Shown here: one piece after another, positions 36,225 through 44,942 of the stretch
Numbering within the stretch: the stretch's first letter is position 1
Layout of the letters: every line of letters starts with the position of its first letter
Origin: Phocaeicola faecicola
Lineage (GTDB): Bacteria > Bacteroidota > Bacteroidia > Bacteroidales > Bacteroidaceae
NCBI RefSeq assembly: GCF_013618865.1
Contig: NZ_JABSOE010000010.1
Span: 20,633 to 84,632, forward strand
Direction of reading: 5' to 3'
Length of the DNA: 64,000 bases
Made by a program: the position numbers and the translations under genes
Notes under the pieces: generated by a model
Seen by the model: only the letters and a program-made list of their open reading frames with translations
Told to the model about the DNA's origin: nothing
Databases searched by the model: none

Positions 36225-36551
36225 AGTTGTGAAACTAGAAAGACAAAAACAATAAGATTTATAGAAAAACATACGAATTAAGGTAATTTAAGGTATTAGT
36301 AAAAGGTAAAAAAGCAATTTAGATTAAGGTATTAGATTTTTGATAAGGTATTAGATTTGAATTTTAGTTTTAAGGTATTAGTAAAAAGGTAATTGTTTTC
36401 AGGGATAAGTTTTTGATAGGTTAACAGGAATTGCTTTTAAGGTAAAAGAAAGAAAGAAGGATAACAGGATGAGATGAAGATGCAAGAACCCTTAAATGGG
36501 GGTTCTTAGGGAAACCGGCGGTATTCAGATAGTTGAATATTCGCTTTTTTT
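36225..36551 (+). ncRNA. Candidate repeat-bearing non-coding RNA
   Basis: An estimated 327-base transcript between a consensus promoter and an intrinsic terminator. The stretch 36276-36482 is almost free of C (about 6 in 200 bases) and so should stay single-stranded. It has four exact AAGGTATTAG copies at 36290, 36326, 36345 and 36372, and shorter AAGGTAA copies in between and later. Two hairpins end it: AAGAACCC/GGGTTCTT (36484-36507) and TATTCA/TGAATA (36522-36539) followed by seven T. The only open frame is nine codons long (36480-36509). I do not recognise it as 6S, SRP, tmRNA or RNase P RNA. The repeat architecture suggests a protein-binding sponge RNA, which is an inference. Confidence 0.65.
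36522..36551 (+). terminator. Terminator of the candidate ncRNA
   Basis: TATTCA (36522-36527) and TGAATA (36534-36539) form a 6-bp stem; a run of seven T starts at 36545. Confidence 0.65.
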
Positions 36552-36891
36552 GTTTTATGGCGGTACCCTTCCCCGGAAATTCCCTGCCTCTTGCCGAAAC
36601 GGCTTCGTACCCGTACTCTTTTCCACATGGATGGCATTCTGCGTGATTGCCTCACCCGATTCACTGTCATTTTCAGTATAAATGTTTTTTTGAGAAGTCT
36701 CCGGCACCCCGGCCTCTCCCACTGGATTTTCCTCCGTTCCCTGCCATACAATACATAAACATGCAAGGCCCTTCCACTTCATCCGGCCTCCGGCGCAGGA
36801 TCTCTTTCCGACAAGCGTATATTTTATCTTCCCTCACTAAATGTTCGTAACAGCCCCTCGAGGTGCCAGCCGACCTGCGCACGCGGGTCAT
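36552..36891. other. Intergenic stretch without a supported gene
   Basis: Open frames of up to about 100 codons on the minus strand have no start signal, no family resemblance and overlap the repeat cluster that follows. I see no gene here. Confidence 0.55.
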
Positions 36892-36956
36892 ACAACCTCC
36901 GCATGCAGGTTGTACAACCCACGTACGGAAGTTGTACCACTCCGGTACGCAGGTCC
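36892..36956. repeat. Palindromic intergenic repeat (GTTGTAC type)
   Basis: ACAACCT (36892-36898) and AGGTTGT (36907-36913) are inverted around CCGCATGC. GTTGTACAAC is itself palindromic, and the unit recurs as GTTGTACCAC and then GGTACGCAGGT. The cluster at 62431-62521 shares the words CTGCGTACGGAGGT and GGTTGT in varied form. Confidence 0.65.
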
Positions 36957-37059
36957 GGGAACCGGTAAATAAAAAGCTAAAACCTTGCAACTATGCACAG
37001 AAAATGCGTATCTTTAATTTTGAAACTTCAATATTCACTTAATCATAATCAAAGCAAGA

Positions 37060-40000
37060 ATGAAACAGCTGAAAAAACTATTATGGTGCATCTTACTGAT
37101 CTGTAGTGTACAAGTACAGGCCACCAGCTGGAATGTATCCGAATGGACACTGGAGGATTCTTCCGGTAAAGCACGCGTAAGTGTGGAAAACGGAATCATG
37201 GATATCCTCTCTCCCGACGGACTGACACTCTGGTTCAATGAAAGGATTACGGGTAACTATGAAATCAGTTATCGTATCCGGGTAGTCATGAACAACGGGA
37301 AATACGACCGTCTGAGTGACATGAACTGTTTCTGGGGGGCCAATGACCCTGAAAATCCGGATAATATCTTTGCCAAGTCCAAACAGCGGAAGGGGCTTTT
37401 CCGCAACTACAACCACCTGAATCTTTTTTATGTGGGCTATGGAGGCAATGAGAACAAGACCACCCGCTTCCGGAAATATCATGGAGAATTCTACGGAAAG
37501 GATGAGAATAAGATAAAACCTCTCCTGAAGGAATATACCCAGATGCCTTACCTGCTCGAAGCCAACCGCTGGTACGACATCGTCATCAGTGTACACAATG
37601 ACTCTACGACTTTCAGCCGTGACGGAGAAGTACTGTTTACGCATGTACTGAAGGATAAGGAAGGAGACGGACATTTTGCCATCCGCCTGTGGAAAAACCA
37701 CGTGCAGTTCAGTGATTTCACCATACGCACCGGAGAGCAGGAGTTTGCCTATCAGAACTTCCGCCGGTATTACCGGGAAGCGCTGGCTTACCGGCCGGCC
37801 GAAAAGACAGAGGCACTGGCACAGCTGAGGACACATTTCAGCAAGACTCCGTTCCGGGTAGACAAGAGTTTCAAGCCGGAGAGCGCAGAGAAATATCTTT
37901 CTCTGCTGACCGAGGAAGGTACATTCAGTGACCTGGATGCCACCGAAAGACGGTTTGAACAGGAAAACCGGTATCAGCAGGGGTACCTCAATACGACGGA
38001 TGACGAGGTGGGTATCTTCATCGGTCATGCACTGACCCGTCTCTATTACATCGGAGATGCTTACCGGAAGGGAAAACTGAGCCAGGAACAGGCGACGGAC
38101 GAAAGGGTATGGAAGGCGATGGTGCATTACGGCAATATCGAGATTTCACGTCCGAACAACAAGCCCCGTTTCCATGCGTCGTGCTTTGCCATTCCGGCAG
38201 CTGCAGCCAATACGTATTTCACTTTCCTCAAGGAAATGGAAGAGGCTGAACAGGGAAAAGGAAGCGATGCCCAGCGGAATGCCTGCGAAATGCTGAAGGT
38301 ACTGGGACTGCAGGCTTACACACAACCGTTGCGCAACGACGACACCGACCGCGACGTGGTCAGCGTGGAGCGTTTCAGAAACCACGTATGGTGGGTTGGC
38401 GGAAACGCACTGGCTTACCGCCCGCTGTTGCCGGTGGCTGCCATGTTCAGCTCCATCGAAATGATCGACCTGCTGGCCGAAGTGGCACAGCGGGGCATCA
38501 GCATGACCTCACAACTTACGTATGACGATGCCTTCTGGACCGAAGGATTTACTGCCGACGGAGCCGGATGGGGACACGGAAAGCAGTGCCTGATCTGGGG
38601 ATACCCCATTGACGGTACGTTCAGCGCCCTCAATATGCTGGGCATGCTCAAGGGAACTCCGTGGGCCAAGAAACTGAGTGCGGACAACGTGAAGGCACTG
38701 ATGAACTTCATGCGGGGAGGAAGCTGGTATTACTACAAAGGTTTCCGTCTGCCGGGACTGGACAGAAACTCGTATGTCTACAATCCTTCTGAAACGGCCA
38801 TTCCTTACCTGAAGATGCTGAACCTGATACTGAAGGACTGGAGTACTTCGTTCAGTGAAGAAGAACTGAAGGAACTGAAGCAACTGCAGGCCGAGGCGAA
38901 GCAGAAACGGATTAATATGGAAGGATACGAGAAAGGAGTGTACAGCGGTACCCGCTGGTTCTTCAACAACGACGACCTGATGAAGAAGACTCCGGATTAC
39001 CACCTGTGCATCAATATGGCTTCTTACCGTACCGACGGTCTGGAAAGTGCGGCCTTTGCCGACAACTACAACTTCTGTCCTACCGACGGAGCTACGCTCT
39101 TCCAGCGCAGCGGTGACGAGTATTTCCGTATCATGGGAGGATGGGATGTGACTGCCATTCCCGGAGTGACGGCACGCGAAGGCATGGACAAGCTGAAACC
39201 GGTCACCAACTGGAGAGGATACTGCAGCCGGTATAATTATGCTGCGGGGGCAACGAACGGTGGCGAAAATGCAGTAGCCGGATACATCTTCGACAAGATG
39301 CACGGAGGAGAAAAGGAAGCGGGAAAGAAGGGACTGGAAGAGGAAAATCCTGTATTGTACGGTGTAAAGGCTTATAAAGGATATTTCATTCTCGGCGACT
39401 ACATGGTGGCTCTGGGAGCAGGCATCCACAACCGTCATCCGCAGATGGAGGGAAGCATACGGACGACCATCGACCAGACCGCCTGGGTAGCTCCGGTATC
39501 GGTAGATAAGAGTAAAGGAAGTACCATTGTAGCAGAAAACAACGAAATGAAAGTCGTGGTGGAAGGCAAGAAACTGCAGTGGATTACCCAGAAGGGTAAG
39601 TTCAGCTATGCCGGTATCCCGGGATACTGTGAGAAAGTGCATGTAGTATGCGAGAACCTGCCGGCCATGTGGAAAAAGTTCAATCCGGCCAATACCAAGA
39701 AAAAAGACCTTCCGCAGAGCCTTCCGGCATTGCGTGTCTGGATCGACCACGGACAGACTCCGGTAAACGCATCGTACGGATACGTGGTATACACCGGCAA
39801 TGAATCTCCTGAGGACAAACCGGCCTTCGAGGTATTACGGAACGATACGCTGATACAGGCGGTACGCAGTGCCGACAAGACGGTGCTGGAAGCTGTCTTC
39901 TATACGGAACAGCAGGAACTGAAAGGCAAGGGATATCAGTTGAAGGTATCGGCTCCGTGTGCCGTACTGATAGAAAAGGAGAAAGAGTACCTGCAGATTA

Positions 40001-40131
40001 CGGTAGCAGATGCACAGATGAATGCCGAATTGACACAGATTACGGTATCTTTCAACGGAAAGGACTATGAAATTCCGTTGCCGCAGGGCATGGAATGTGG
40101 TAAGCCGGGTACCATTTCAGTCAAAGAATAA
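37060..40131 (+). CDS. PL8-like polysaccharide lyase with N-terminal DUF6250-like module
   Basis: A 1023-residue secreted protein with signal peptide MKQLKKLLWCILLICSVQVQA. Residues about 25-230 form a beta-sandwich resembling DUF6250/concanavalin-like modules. Residues about 250-1020 look like the alpha/alpha toroid plus super-sandwich of PL8 lyases: RNHVWWVGGNALAYRPL, ADGAGWGHGKQCLIWGYP (place of the catalytic His/Tyr) and WDVTAIPGVTAREG, the PL8 W-x-x-IPG motif, then NGGENAVAGY. PL8 enzymes cleave chondroitin, hyaluronan or xanthan. The substrate is unknown. It stands alone, with no SusC/SusD or sulfatase nearby, which is unusual for a lyase in this phylum. Confidence 0.78.
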   Translation: MKQLKKLLWCILLICSVQVQATSWNVSEWTLEDSSGKARVSVENGIMDILSPDGLTLWFNERITGNYEISYRIRVVMNNGKYDRLSDMNCFWGANDPENPDNIFAKSKQRKGLFRNYNHLNLFYVGYGGNENKTTRFRKYHGEFYGKDENKIKPLLKEYTQMPYLLEANRWYDIVISVHNDSTTFSRDGEVLFTHVLKDKEGDGHFAIRLWKNHVQFSDFTIRTGEQEFAYQNFRRYYREALAYRPAEKTEALAQLRTHFSKTPFRVDKSFKPESAEKYLSLLTEEGTFSDLDATERRFEQENRYQQGYLNTTDDEVGIFIGHALTRLYYIGDAYRKGKLSQEQATDERVWKAMVHYGNIEISRPNNKPRFHASCFAIPAAAANTYFTFLKEMEEAEQGKGSDAQRNACEMLKVLGLQAYTQPLRNDDTDRDVVSVERFRNHVWWVGGNALAYRPLLPVAAMFSSIEMIDLLAEVAQRGISMTSQLTYDDAFWTEGFTADGAGWGHGKQCLIWGYPIDGTFSALNMLGMLKGTPWAKKLSADNVKALMNFMRGGSWYYYKGFRLPGLDRNSYVYNPSETAIPYLKMLNLILKDWSTSFSEEELKELKQLQAEAKQKRINMEGYEKGVYSGTRWFFNNDDLMKKTPDYHLCINMASYRTDGLESAAFADNYNFCPTDGATLFQRSGDEYFRIMGGWDVTAIPGVTAREGMDKLKPVTNWRGYCSRYNYAAGATNGGENAVAGYIFDKMHGGEKEAGKKGLEEENPVLYGVKAYKGYFILGDYMVALGAGIHNRHPQMEGSIRTTIDQTAWVAPVSVDKSKGSTIVAENNEMKVVVEGKKLQWITQKGKFSYAGIPGYCEKVHVVCENLPAMWKKFNPANTKKKDLPQSLPALRVWIDHGQTPVNASYGYVVYTGNESPEDKPAFEVLRNDTLIQAVRSADKTVLEAVFYTEQQELKGKGYQLKVSAPCAVLIEKEKEYLQITVADAQMNAELTQITVSFNGKDYEIPLPQGMECGKPGTISVKE

Positions 40132-40181
40132 GAGTTTCCGGCTGAGCAGAAGCCGGATTCTCTGTATACAGTCTGTACAAG

Positions 40182-40237
40182 AAGAGCCGTATCCAACTTG
40201 ATTCATTCATTTCAAGTCTGGATACGGCTCTTTTTCC
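40182..40237. terminator. Bidirectional terminator lyase / permease
   Basis: AAGAGCCGTATCCA (40182-40195) pairs with TGGATACGGCTCTT (40219-40232); the inner ACTTGA/TCAAGT extends the stem. A T-run follows on the plus strand. Confidence 0.92.
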
Positions 40238-40276
40238 GATTGCAGTCGGCAATCTATATGCGACAACCGTCTTCGA

Positions 40277-41608
40277 TTAATCTTTAATACGGATCAGCAG
40301 GTTGGCCAGGATGGCAGTCACACCTCCGGTAGTAATACCAGAAGCAAAGATATTGCGGAGCGTTTCCGGCAACTGGCACAGAATCTCAGGAACGAGTTCC
40401 ACACTCAGACCGAAAGAGAAGCTCAACGCCATTACCAGCGTAGCCTTACGGTCAATCTTCTGGGCAGCGATGATACGGATTCCGGCAGCAGCCACTGTAC
40501 CGAACATCAGCAGAGTAGCACCTCCCAGTACCGGTTCAGGCATCAGAGAGAAGACAAGTCCCACAGCCGGGAACAGTCCGAGCAGAATCAGGAAACCGGC
40601 AATAAAGTAACCAACGTAACGGCTGGCTACACCTGTCAGCTGAATCATTCCGTTGTTCTGTGCGAAAATCGAGTTAGGGAATGAGTTGAAGATACCGGCC
40701 AGCATAGAGTTGAAACCGTCGGCCAGGATACCTCCGGAAGCACGCTTCACGAACACTTCTCCCTCTACCGGTTCGCCGGAAATCAAGGAGTTGGCAGTGA
40801 TGTCACCATAAGCCTCGATGGCAGTAATCAGGTATACCAGGGCCAGGGCAATGATGGATGAGATATCAAAAGAAAGACCGTACTTGAAAGGAATCGGAAT
40901 GTTGAAGCCTCCGTAGCTCTGTACAGAAGAGAAATCAACCATGCCCAGGAACCAGGCCAGTGCATAACCGATGATCAGACCGATGACGATGGAACTCATA
41001 CGCAGGTAACGGTTTGAACTGCGGTTGAAGAAAATAATCAGCACCAGTACCAGCGCAGCCAGTCCCACGTGCTGCAAGGCACCGAAGGTTCCGTTTGCCT
41101 GAGCCACGGCACCACCGCCACAGGCAGAAATACCTACCTTGATCAGACTCATACCGATCAGGGTCACCACAATACCCGATACCAGCGGAGTAATGACCTT
41201 ACGGGTATATTTCAGTACGCGGCTGATGAGCATCTCCACCGAAGAAGCCACCATACAGGCTCCGAAGATAGCCGACAGTCCGCCCGTAAGTCCCGCAGAG
41301 ATAATAGGACCGATAAACGAGAAGCTGGTACCCTGTATACAAAGCAGTCCGCAACCGATAGGACCTACCCTGCGGCACTGGATAAAGGTAGAAATACCCG
41401 AAGCAAACAAAGCCATGGAAACCAGGAAACCGGTTGTCTCCACATCCAGTTTCAGCGCTCCGGCAATAATGAGAGGAGGTGTGATGATGGCCACAAAGAT
41501 AGCCAACAAGTGCTGCAAGGCAGCGAAAATTGTTTCTTTCAAAGGTGGACGGTCGTTCAAGCCATAAATCAATCCCGCCCCAGGATTCACATTCTGTTCT
41601 TTTTCCAT
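40277..41608 (-). CDS. Uracil-xanthine permease family (xanthine transporter)
   Basis: A 443-residue NCS2-family carrier with about 14 membrane segments. The signatures include LQHLLAIFVAIITPPLIIAG in the first helix, the QGTSFSFIGP block and GGFNIPIPFKYG. NCS2 proteins import xanthine, uric acid or uracil with protons. Xanthine is favoured because the xanthine phosphoribosyltransferase gene lies directly upstream on the same strand. A 105-bp gap with a terminator-like hairpin separates the two, so expression may depend on read-through. Confidence 0.92.
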   Translation of the reverse strand: MEKEQNVNPGAGLIYGLNDRPPLKETIFAALQHLLAIFVAIITPPLIIAGALKLDVETTGFLVSMALFASGISTFIQCRRVGPIGCGLLCIQGTSFSFIGPIISAGLTGGLSAIFGACMVASSVEMLISRVLKYTRKVITPLVSGIVVTLIGMSLIKVGISACGGGAVAQANGTFGALQHVGLAALVLVLIIFFNRSSNRYLRMSSIVIGLIIGYALAWFLGMVDFSSVQSYGGFNIPIPFKYGLSFDISSIIALALVYLITAIEAYGDITANSLISGEPVEGEVFVKRASGGILADGFNSMLAGIFNSFPNSIFAQNNGMIQLTGVASRYVGYFIAGFLILLGLFPAVGLVFSLMPEPVLGGATLLMFGTVAAAGIRIIAAQKIDRKATLVMALSFSFGLSVELVPEILCQLPETLRNIFASGITTGGVTAILANLLIRIKD

Positions 41609-41627
41609 TAAAACGATATATTAAACA

Positions 41628-41699
41628 AATAAAAAAAATTAAGAATGAAATTTGGCAGAGGCGGAAGCACCTGTTCCTGTCAATTTCATTCTTAATTTT
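41628..41699 (-). terminator. Terminator or attenuator between xpt and permease
   Basis: AATTAAGAATGAAATT and its inverted partner AATTTCATTCTTAATT form a stem of about 16 bp (outer limits 41636-41652 and 41682-41699). On the minus strand a run of eight T follows, so it should terminate xpt transcription before the permease. Confidence 0.85.
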
Positions 41700-41713
41700 C
41701 CATCAAACCATTA

Positions 41714-42283
41714 TTATTCCTTTATCTTGATTTCACAGTTGTCCAGGCTTTCAATAATAGCCAGTGACTCCACGTGGATGCCGCGCTCGCGCAGGAAATC
41801 GCCTCCATGCTGGAACGACTTCTCAATCAGGAATCCCATACCTACCAGTTCGGCACCCGCCTGCTGTACCAGGTCGATAATTCCCTTTGCTGCATTTCCG
41901 TTTGCCAGGAAGTCATCGATAAACAGCACCTTGTCGCCTTCACACAGATAGTCACGGCTTACGCATACGTCATAAGAACGGTCTTTGGTAAAGGAATAGA
42001 CAGTAGTGGTCAGCATATTCTCCATGGTACTGGGTTTTTTCTTCTTGGCAAAAACCACAGGCAATTCCAACAGATATCCCACCATAATGGCAGGTGCGAT
42101 GCCACTGGCCTCGATCGTCAATACTTTATTAATCTTGGTACTGGCAAAGCGACGCACAAACTCCACAGCCATTGACTTCATCAGAATAGGATCCATCTGA
42201 TGATTAATGAAGTTATCGACTTTCAGTATTCCTCCCTCAAAACATTTACCATCCTGTAAAATTCGTTCTTTGAGCGCCTTCAT
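41714..42283 (-). CDS. xpt: Xanthine phosphoribosyltransferase
   Basis: A 189-residue Xpt from the ATG at 42283 (an upstream in-frame codon at 42343 would add 20 residues not seen in the family). Visible features: [32 protein letters not shown] at the start, the [10 protein letters not shown] block and the PRPP-binding loop [14 protein letters not shown]. It converts xanthine to XMP for purine salvage. It precedes the xanthine-type permease gene. Confidence 0.96.
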   Translation of the reverse strand: MKALKERILQDGKCFEGGILKVDNFINHQMDPILMKSMAVEFVRRFASTKINKVLTIEASGIAPAIMVGYLLELPVVFAKKKKPSTMENMLTTTVYSFTKDRSYDVCVSRDYLCEGDKVLFIDDFLANGNAAKGIIDLVQQAGAELVGMGFLIEKSFQHGGDFLRERGIHVESLAIIESLDNCEIKIKE

Positions 42284-42395
42284 ATTGTGAAAATATTTGA
42301 AAATAACATTTTTAATAAATGGCGCAAAGTTACAATTTTCCATTCAATCTAGGAATACGAAAAAAGAGATTTTCTGCAAGCGGATGGAATTATGG

Positions 42396-43379
42396 TCAAT
42401 AAAATTTATTTTCTGTCTTTCTGGCATTGATTACAATTTCTCCCAGGTCCATACCTTCCTCCCAGTCGGCAATGGAACTTCCCTCCAGGAAAAGGTGATC
42501 CTTTTGAATTTTTACCGTGTATTTGTAGCGTTTTCCCGATTCAAAACGGACTTCCGGCGTACGGAGATCTGCGGTATACGGTGTTCCTGCGAAAACATAA
42601 CTTACGCGTACCTCCAGCGACCGGCTTTGCGCAGAAGGATTAACCAGCAGCGGTACGGTGTACCCGTCTCCCTCAATTTTTCCCTGTTCTGCCTCCCAGG
42701 ACACCGACCATCGGTCTGCCTGAGGATTTTCCGAAGCAGTCTCCAAAGGCTGCATCAACTGCTTTTCCAGATTGTATTCCTGTGGAGCCAGCATCCCCTC
42801 CCCTTCGACAGACAGGGCTTTCAGTACCGTTTCTTCCCCCTCCTTCCGGTCCTGAGCCTCAATAAAACGGATAACCAGCAGAGCGTATAGATGCTTGAAA
42901 GACGATTCTCCGGTAAAAGGAATCTTTCCCTGATGCGAGGTAGCATAGGAACAAGTGGTCCGTGCCGTCAGAAAATCGAAACGGCCAAGTCCCTCCCAGG
43001 TACCCGGCTGCAAAGTGAGGTCGGGCAGTGGAATACGACTTGCTGAAACCGCCTCCCGGTAAGGATAAAAAGCCGCAAACTGTAACACCGTTGTCTTATC
43101 CGGCCAGGACAACGGCACCTCCGGCTCCCAGTTGCCGTCACTCCGGTACGTCCAGCGATACGGAGTCTCTCTTTCCGGCAGAAACAGACCGATCTGATCC
43201 GACTCAGAGAAATCGGTCTTTCCTTCGTAAGTCACTGTACGCGTAGCATTTACATCTTTTATCACAGCCTGTATGCCCAGTGCAGGGAAGGCATTTTCCC
43301 CCGCATTTTCCACTTCCTGATACTGACAGGCAGTGAGCGGGAGCAAGGAGATTAACCAAAATTTTTTCATAACCTTCAT
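42396..43379 (-). CDS. Fimbrillin family (Mfa-like) lipoprotein
   Basis: A 327-residue lipoprotein with an early lipobox LTACQ (Cys18). The N-terminal half has the Mfa1-like pattern: an early Thr-Arg (ATRTVTYEGKTDFSESDQIGLFLP), then VLQFAAFYPY. The C-terminal half ends with YKYTVKIQKDHLFLEGSSIADWEEG, the common fimbrillin ending. Such proteins build or anchor Bacteroidales pili through a donor-strand mechanism. It is a single gene with no partner subunits or anchor, so it may be a stand-alone surface lipoprotein or a tip subunit. Confidence 0.85.
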   Translation of the reverse strand: MKVMKKFWLISLLPLTACQYQEVENAGENAFPALGIQAVIKDVNATRTVTYEGKTDFSESDQIGLFLPERETPYRWTYRSDGNWEPEVPLSWPDKTTVLQFAAFYPYREAVSASRIPLPDLTLQPGTWEGLGRFDFLTARTTCSYATSHQGKIPFTGESSFKHLYALLVIRFIEAQDRKEGEETVLKALSVEGEGMLAPQEYNLEKQLMQPLETASENPQADRWSVSWEAEQGKIEGDGYTVPLLVNPSAQSRSLEVRVSYVFAGTPYTADLRTPEVRFESGKRYKYTVKIQKDHLFLEGSSIADWEEGMDLGEIVINARKTENKFY

Positions 43380-43466
43380 TGAATAAGTGAGTTCTATATC
43401 AAGAATAACGCAAAAGTTTTCTTTTTATTTACCTCCATCTGTTATTTTCTCCTTCAATTCTTTTTT

Positions 43467-43474
43467 TATCTTTG
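43467..43474 (+). promoter_or_regulatory. Promoter -7 box for phoA
   Basis: TATCTTTG, exact consensus; predicted start near 43481, 25 bases before the ATG. No clear Pho box can be defined. Confidence 0.68.
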
Positions 43475-43505
43475 CTACGAAATTCAACACTTAAATTCAG
43501 TTATC

Positions 43506-44936
43506 ATGCAAAAATTATTCATTTCATTACTGCTATTCATAGCGATATTATCGGCTGCACCGGTATCTGCACAACAGGCGAAATATGTCTTTTATTTTAT
43601 CGGTGACGGAATGGGAGTCAACCAAGTACAAGGTACAGAACTGTATCGTGGAGAACTGGAAGGCAAAATCGGAATTTCACCGATTCTGTTTACCCAGTTT
43701 CCGTACGCCACTACTTCTACTACTTTCTCTGCCACAAACGGCGTGACGGATTCTGCTGCGGCAGGAACGGCTCTGGCCAGTGGTAAAAAAACAAAAAACG
43801 GAACCATCGGAAAGGCAGAAGACCAGGCTACCGATGTATACAGTGTGGCTACATGGGCCAAGAACAAGGGATATCGGGTAGGAATTACCACCAGTGTGAG
43901 CATTGACCATGCCACTCCGGCAGCTTTCTATGCACACAATGCAGAAAGAAGCAGCAGCTATGAAATCGGAAAAAATCTGTATGAGGCCGGATTCGACTTC
44001 TATGCGGGTTCTGATTTTGTCGACCCTTACAACAAGAAAGATAAGTCGGGACAGTCAGAAAGTCTGTATGACATGGCTGCACAAAAAGGATATGTAATTG
44101 CAAGAGGCTACAAGGATTATCAGAAAAAGAGCAAAAAGGCAGAGAAAATAATCCTTTTCCAGTCGGAAAAGGCTTCGGAGAAAGACAACAGTTCAATTCC
44201 ATATGCCATCGACCGTGACAAGAACGACCTTACGTTAAGTGATATTACCCGTTCAGCCATCCACTTCTTGACCAAGGACAGTGAGAAAGGCTTCTTCCTG
44301 ATGGTAGAAGGGGGAAAAATCGACTGGGCTTGCCACAGCAACGATGCGGCAACAGCTTTCCACGAGGTAATGGATATGGATGCGGCAGTAAGAGTGGCAT
44401 ACGAATTTTATGCCCAGCACCCGGATGAGACGTTGATTGTCATCACTGCCGACCATGAGACGGGTGGTTTTGTATTGGGAACCGGAGCCTATAAACTGAA
44501 TCTGCAGGTACTCAAGAATCAGAAAGTCAGTGAGGGCGGATTTACACGTATCCTTTCGGACCTGCGCAAAAAGTATAACCAGGAGGTAAGCTGGGAGACT
44601 GTCAAGCAGGCTTTAAAGAAGAATTTCGGTTTCTGGGAGAATGTACAACTGACGGAAGCACAGGAAAAACGCCTGTACGACTGCTATGAGAAGAGTTTCA
44701 ATCAGCAGAATATCAAACTGGAAAAGAGTGAATATGCACAGGATGAGCCACTGGCAGGAGAGGCCAAACGAATCATCAACGAAATTGCACTGGTAGGATG
44801 GACCAGCGGAGGACATTCAGCCGGTTATGTACCGGTATTTGCCATCGGTGCCGGAGCTGAAAAATTCCAGGGAAGATTGGACAACACGGATATTCCGGAA
44901 AAAATAGCGGAAGCTGCCGGTTTTGACAGAGAATAA
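43506..44936 (+). CDS. phoA: Alkaline phosphatase
   Basis: A 476-residue secreted alkaline phosphatase. The signal peptide ends at SA in residues 21-22, so the mature protein starts at Gln23. Metal ligand Asp34 (FIGDGMG), nucleophile Ser83 in TDSAAAGTAL, and later metal ligands in MVEGGKIDWACH and ITADHETGGF are all present, with a final His in GWTSGGHS. It releases phosphate from organic esters in the periplasm. It is a single gene, convergent with the HhH gene with only six bases between stop codons. Confidence 0.96.
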   Translation: MQKLFISLLLFIAILSAAPVSAQQAKYVFYFIGDGMGVNQVQGTELYRGELEGKIGISPILFTQFPYATTSTTFSATNGVTDSAAAGTALASGKKTKNGTIGKAEDQATDVYSVATWAKNKGYRVGITTSVSIDHATPAAFYAHNAERSSSYEIGKNLYEAGFDFYAGSDFVDPYNKKDKSGQSESLYDMAAQKGYVIARGYKDYQKKSKKAEKIILFQSEKASEKDNSSIPYAIDRDKNDLTLSDITRSAIHFLTKDSEKGFFLMVEGGKIDWACHSNDAATAFHEVMDMDAAVRVAYEFYAQHPDETLIVITADHETGGFVLGTGAYKLNLQVLKNQKVSEGGFTRILSDLRKKYNQEVSWETVKQALKKNFGFWENVQLTEAQEKRLYDCYEKSFNQQNIKLEKSEYAQDEPLAGEAKRIINEIALVGWTSGGHSAGYVPVFAIGAGAEKFQGRLDNTDIPEKIAEAAGFDRE

Positions 44937-44942
44937 AAGGCA

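Noticed and set aside
36276..36482. AAGGTATTAG repeats as a CRISPR array
   Set aside because: Units are only 10 bases, spacing is irregular (9-26 bases), there are no distinct spacers and no cas genes.
36480..36509. Nine-codon open frame near the end of the ncRNA
   Set aside because: It coincides exactly with a hairpin and is too short to support as a gene; noted only within the ncRNA entry.
36506..36990. Minus-strand frames of 75-105 codons downstream of the ncRNA
   Set aside because: They overlap each other and the palindromic repeat, contain no recognisable domain and lack a promoter box.
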